DNA of 64,000 nt. It comes from Terriglobia bacterium. Lineage in GTDB: Bacteria > Acidobacteriota > Terriglobia > Bryobacterales > Bryobacteraceae. The stretch is from assembly GCA_020073345.1 (NCBI GenBank), contig JAIQFI010000015.1:45972-109971 (forward strand), read 5' to 3'. The notes beneath the pieces were generated by a model. That model made no database searches, was not told the DNA's origin, and saw nothing but the letters and a program-made list of their open reading frames with translations. Positions 61,066 to 64,000 of this stretch are shown here, piece by piece; position 1 is the first letter of the stretch; every line of letters starts with the position of its first letter. The position numbers and the translations under genes are program-made.

Positions 61066-63051
61066 ATGAAGTTTTCCTACAACTGGCTGCGCGACCTGGT
61101 GGATCAGCTCGATGCGCCGCCGCACGAACTGTCTCAGCTCATTACTATCAAGACGGCCGAATCGGAAGGCGTAGAGCAACACGGCAACGATTACGTCATC
61201 GAAATCGACAATAAATCGCTCACTCACCGGCCCGATCTGTGGGGTCACTACGGCATGGCGCGAGAAGTAGCCGCGATTCTGGGCCGCAAGCTGGTCGATC
61301 CGGTGAAATCCGCGGAATTCCCCGGCAGTGCGCCTGTGCGAGTGTCTATCGAGGACCATGCGCTCTGCCCGCGCTACTCCGCGCTGGTGTTCGAGAATGT
61401 TACGGTTAAGCCGTCGCCGCAGTGGCTTCAGCAGCGGCTCGAAGCAGTAGGACTGAACCCCATCAACAACATCGTCGACGTCACCAACTACGTGCTGGCA
61501 GAGCTCGCGCAGCCCATGCACGCCTTCGATGCCGCCAAACTCCAGGGCGATGAGATTATCGTTCGTTCGGCTCGCGCTGGGGAAACCATCAAGGCGCTAA
61601 ACGAGGAAAGTTACGCGCTCGACCCCTCGAATCTGGTGATCGCCGATCCCGGAGGGCCGGTGGCTATCGCCGGTATCATCGGCGGCGCGGACAGCGCCAT
61701 TTCGAATTTCACCACTAGGATTGTTCTTGAAAGCGCGAATTTCAACGCGTCCAGTGTGCGCAAAACTTCTGCGAAGCTCAAGCTCCGCACCGACGCCTCC
61801 ATGCGTTTTGAAAAAGCGCAAGACCCGGTGAACACCATCCGCGGCCTGGAGCGGGCGTTTGCCCTGCTGCAGGAAGTGTCTCCCGGTATCCGCCTAGTCG
61901 GCGGCCTGGCTGATAATTATCGGCCGATGCCTGAGGCGGCTCCGGTGGTGCTGCCAATTGACTGGCTCGATCGCAAGCTGGGCCGGGCTGTCTCCGGGGA
62001 AGAAGTGCGCCGCATTCTGGAGTCGCTCGAATTTCGCGTGGAAGAGATCGCCCCGCGCGTCTTCTCCGTGTTTGTGCCGACCTGGCGCGCCACCAAAGAC
62101 GTTTCCATCAAGGACGATCTGGTGGAGGAAGTCGGGCGGATGATCGGCTACGATTCTATTCCGCCGGTCGCTCCACTAACGCCCGCGCGCGTCCCTCCGG
62201 GGAGCCCCGAGCGTGAGTTTCACCACCGCGTTCGCGAGATGGCCGCCGCGCAGGGTTTCACTGAAGTCCACAACTACTCTTTCATCAGCGAGGAAATGGC
62301 GCGCGTCTTTTCCGTCGATTTGTCCGCGCATGTGCACGTCTTGAACCCCATCGTGTCGGATCAGAATCTGCTGCGCACCAGCCTCTTGCCGGGCATTTGG
62401 AAGAACATCAACGATAACGCGCGCCATTTCGACCAGTTCCGTCTGTTCGAAATTGGCCGCGCGATTTATCCGGATCGTGAAGTGCCGCACTTCGCGGCGG
62501 CACTATATGCGAAGGACGACGGGGCATCCTCGCTGTTCGAACTCAAGCGTCTGGCCGAATGCATGCTGCCCGGAGTCTCGGTGCGCCCTGCAGACGCCAC
62601 GCAATCCTACGAGCATCCTGGCCGCACCGGAGACGTCTGGCATGGCGACACAAGATTAGGTCGCCTGTTCGAATTTCATCCAAGAATGGTCGAGGGCGGC
62701 CGCGCCGCCGTGCTGGATCTGGATCTGGCTCGGCTCATGTCTCTACAGCCAGCCACGGAGCGCTATCAACCGTTGCGCCGGTTCCCCGAGAGTGCGTTCG
62801 ATCTCTCGGTTCTCGCGGGACCCCGGACGCTGATCGCCGATGTGCAATGGGCTCTGGAAAAGTTGGCTGGCGGCCCGTTACTCTCTATCGTTTTCTTGCG
62901 GGAATTCGCGCTAGCTGACGGGGCACGCAGTCTGTCCTACCGGCTCACGGTCGGCGCTCCGGACCGGACGCTTTCCGCCGAAGAAGTCGGCGCGGTTCGC
63001 TCACGGATCATCGACGGAATGCGCTCGGCGGGATACGAATTGAGACTCTAA
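61066..63051 (+). CDS. pheT: Phenylalanine-tRNA ligase beta subunit, lacking the N-terminal tRNA-binding domain
   Basis: The beta subunit of PheRS. Present are the N-terminal segment [15 protein letters not shown], the B3/B4 editing domain ([73 protein letters not shown]), the B5 domain ([39 protein letters not shown]), the catalytic-like core ([39 protein letters not shown]) and the C-terminal FDX-ACB domain ([20 protein letters not shown]). The EMAP-II-like B2 domain (E. coli residues about 39-148) is missing: [18 protein letters not shown] runs straight into [17 protein letters not shown]. The protein is 661 residues instead of about 795. It follows pheS after three bases. Confidence 0.96.
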   Translation: MKFSYNWLRDLVDQLDAPPHELSQLITIKTAESEGVEQHGNDYVIEIDNKSLTHRPDLWGHYGMAREVAAILGRKLVDPVKSAEFPGSAPVRVSIEDHALCPRYSALVFENVTVKPSPQWLQQRLEAVGLNPINNIVDVTNYVLAELAQPMHAFDAAKLQGDEIIVRSARAGETIKALNEESYALDPSNLVIADPGGPVAIAGIIGGADSAISNFTTRIVLESANFNASSVRKTSAKLKLRTDASMRFEKAQDPVNTIRGLERAFALLQEVSPGIRLVGGLADNYRPMPEAAPVVLPIDWLDRKLGRAVSGEEVRRILESLEFRVEEIAPRVFSVFVPTWRATKDVSIKDDLVEEVGRMIGYDSIPPVAPLTPARVPPGSPEREFHHRVREMAAAQGFTEVHNYSFISEEMARVFSVDLSAHVHVLNPIVSDQNLLRTSLLPGIWKNINDNARHFDQFRLFEIGRAIYPDREVPHFAAALYAKDDGASSLFELKRLAECMLPGVSVRPADATQSYEHPGRTGDVWHGDTRLGRLFEFHPRMVEGGRAAVLDLDLARLMSLQPATERYQPLRRFPESAFDLSVLAGPRTLIADVQWALEKLAGGPLLSIVFLREFALADGARSLSYRLTVGAPDRTLSAEEVGAVRSRIIDGMRSAGYELRL

Positions 63052-63053
63052 CG

Positions 63054-63728
63054 TTACCTCGCCGACATGCCGAATTCGCGAAGCAGCTCTGAGTCCGCGC
63101 CGTAAAGGCGAACCCAGTACATGCCGTTTGAAAGCGGCTTTGACATCGACGTGACCAGTTTCCCACCGGCTTCCGTAACCGTTCCCTTCCAAACCGGATT
63201 TCCCGTAGCATCCACCACCTCCACCCGGTACTGCGTTCCAGATACCAGGTCCGGTGCAAGGTCGGGAGATTCGATGTTGAGTTGAAGCGGTTTCCCGGCC
63301 GGTGCGGGAGACACGGGATTGGCGCCTCGCAGCGAGGAAAGGCTCACGGCAACCGGCACGAGCGGCGCTTGGGGGTCTTTCTGGAACTTCAGGAGCGCTA
63401 GCAGGGCCAGGACGACGACGGCCGCCATACCCGTCCCGTTGATGGCAAAGCCGGGGAGTGCTTCCAGGGAATTCCGCCAGCCCCGACGAGCCTGCCTGAG
63501 GGCCGGAGCTGGGTTGTGCGCTAAATCCGGATGTCTCCCCGCGAGCTTCAGAGCGGACACGAACTCTTCGGTTTCCGCTACCGCGTCTTGACAGCTATGG
63601 CAGATCAGAAGGTGTTCTTCGACTTGGGCGGCAAGTTGCTCCGAAAGATGATGGAGTACGTACTCTTCGAGGATTTCCTCGGTCGGGTGGGTCGGGCCGC
63701 GTTTGGTCGGATCTAGCACGATTCCCAT
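63054..63728 (-). CDS. Putative anti-sigma-type zinc-finger membrane protein
   Basis: Residues about 14-55 fit the small anti-sigma zinc-finger domain: a preceding helix (TEEILEEYVLHHLSEQL) then VEEHLLICHSCQDAVAE with H-x3-C-x2-C. A single transmembrane helix follows at about residues 98-113 (GMAAVVVLALLALLKF), and the extracytoplasmic part is a beta domain (PLQLNIESPDLAPDLVSGTQ, YRVEVVDATGNPVWKGTVTE). This is the layout of membrane anti-sigma factors or zinc-finger proteins of the FecR/ZAS kind. No sigma factor is next to it; its partner, if any, lies elsewhere. It is convergent with pheT. Confidence 0.75.
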   Translation of the reverse strand: MGIVLDPTKRGPTHPTEEILEEYVLHHLSEQLAAQVEEHLLICHSCQDAVAETEEFVSALKLAGRHPDLAHNPAPALRQARRGWRNSLEALPGFAINGTGMAAVVVLALLALLKFQKDPQAPLVPVAVSLSSLRGANPVSPAPAGKPLQLNIESPDLAPDLVSGTQYRVEVVDATGNPVWKGTVTEAGGKLVTSMSKPLSNGMYWVRLYGADSELLREFGMSAR

Positions 63729-63962
63729 AACGGAGCATGTCTGAAAGCGCTGAGATAATCAAGCTCTTTTTTCGTTCCACCGTTGCGCAAAACTGCTGTT
63801 GCGGATACACTACAAGCGGCCGGAGCGGAGGATAAGCCTCTGCTGGGAAGCAAGCTGAGCGCCGACTCCGGGGCCAAGACCAGGCTGGGGTTCGGTTAAA
63901 ACTGAGCCCCAGCGGCAAAAGTGATTCACTGGGATTGGCATCCAAGCGATAAATCCCAGGGG

Positions 63963-63983
63963 TCTGGGGACTGAGTCCCCAGA
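63963..63983. repeat. Perfect 9-bp hairpin near the right edge
   Basis: TCTGGGGAC at 63963-63971 and GTCCCCAGA at 63975-63983 are perfectly complementary around TGA. There is no following T-run on either strand, so it is not a standard intrinsic terminator, although it could serve as one for a gene beyond the edge. The 270 bases upstream of it (after 63728) hold no convincing gene. Confidence 0.45.
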
Positions 63984-64000
63984 GAAACATCCCTCCTTTG

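Overview
The window reads as chromosomal DNA of a soil-type acidobacterium, most likely of the Solibacter/Bryobacter group. The evidence is two giant Oar-like TonB-dependent receptors with a carboxypeptidase-regulatory-like N-terminal domain, three tannase/feruloyl-esterase paralogues, many secreted proteins of types common in that group, and a GC-rich, densely coding layout with frequent GTG and TTG starts. This placement is inferred from gene content only; there is no rRNA in the window.

Region by region. (1) 1-2400 looks accessory and is visibly more AT-rich than the rest. It holds a winged-helix protein running off the left edge, an odd tRNA with a leucine-type body but a UGG anticodon, three tightly packed unrecognised genes and two micro-ORFs. 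(2) 2490-7850 encodes a lipoprotein, two tandem paralogous secreted proteins, a metal-binding-type secreted protein, a PQQ-dependent sugar-dehydrogenase-like beta-propeller and a small c-type cytochrome. (3) 7870-28550 looks like a locus for taking up and degrading plant polyphenols or aromatic esters. It has three tannase-family esterases (one without its catalytic serine), two TonB receptors, a CadC-like regulator with TPRs, a fused protein with a degenerate metallo-beta-lactamase domain, an exported sugar-phosphate-isomerase-like protein, two tandem-NTF2 proteins, an NHL propeller and an apparently exported FMN hydroxy-acid oxidase carrying a CxxCH motif. (4) 28780-39280 is a storage-carbon block. 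A tight operon pgm - glgP - ackA - phosphoketolase would turn glycogen or alpha-glucan into glucose phosphates, then acetyl phosphate and finally acetate plus ATP; a GH15 glucosidase and trehalose-6-phosphate phosphatase follow. (5) 39300-46440 has an M16 protease pair (one active, one inactive subunit), a Nudix hydrolase, two secreted or lipoprotein genes, a 2-oxopent-4-enoate-hydratase-like protein and the ComM-type AAA ATPase. (6) 46520-49170 has a short RmlA-type nucleotidyltransferase, a KAS III-like protein whose active-site cysteine is serine, its translationally coupled acyl carrier protein and a family 2 glycosyltransferase. (7) 49180-63050 is housekeeping: tmk, type 4 uracil-DNA glycosylase, coaBC, rpoZ, gmk, yicC, an MsbA-like exporter, a family 9 glycosyltransferase, a Trm112-like mini-protein, purA, an ankyrin protein, pheS and a pheT lacking its tRNA-binding insert. 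(8) A zinc-finger anti-sigma-like membrane protein and a perfect hairpin close the window.

The items most worth following up are the Ser-for-Cys KAS III plus ACP pair, the truncated pheT, the exported FMN oxidase with a haem motif, the two pseudo-enzymes in the polyphenol block, the unknown three-gene cassette next to the aberrant tRNA, and the glycogen-phosphoketolase operon.
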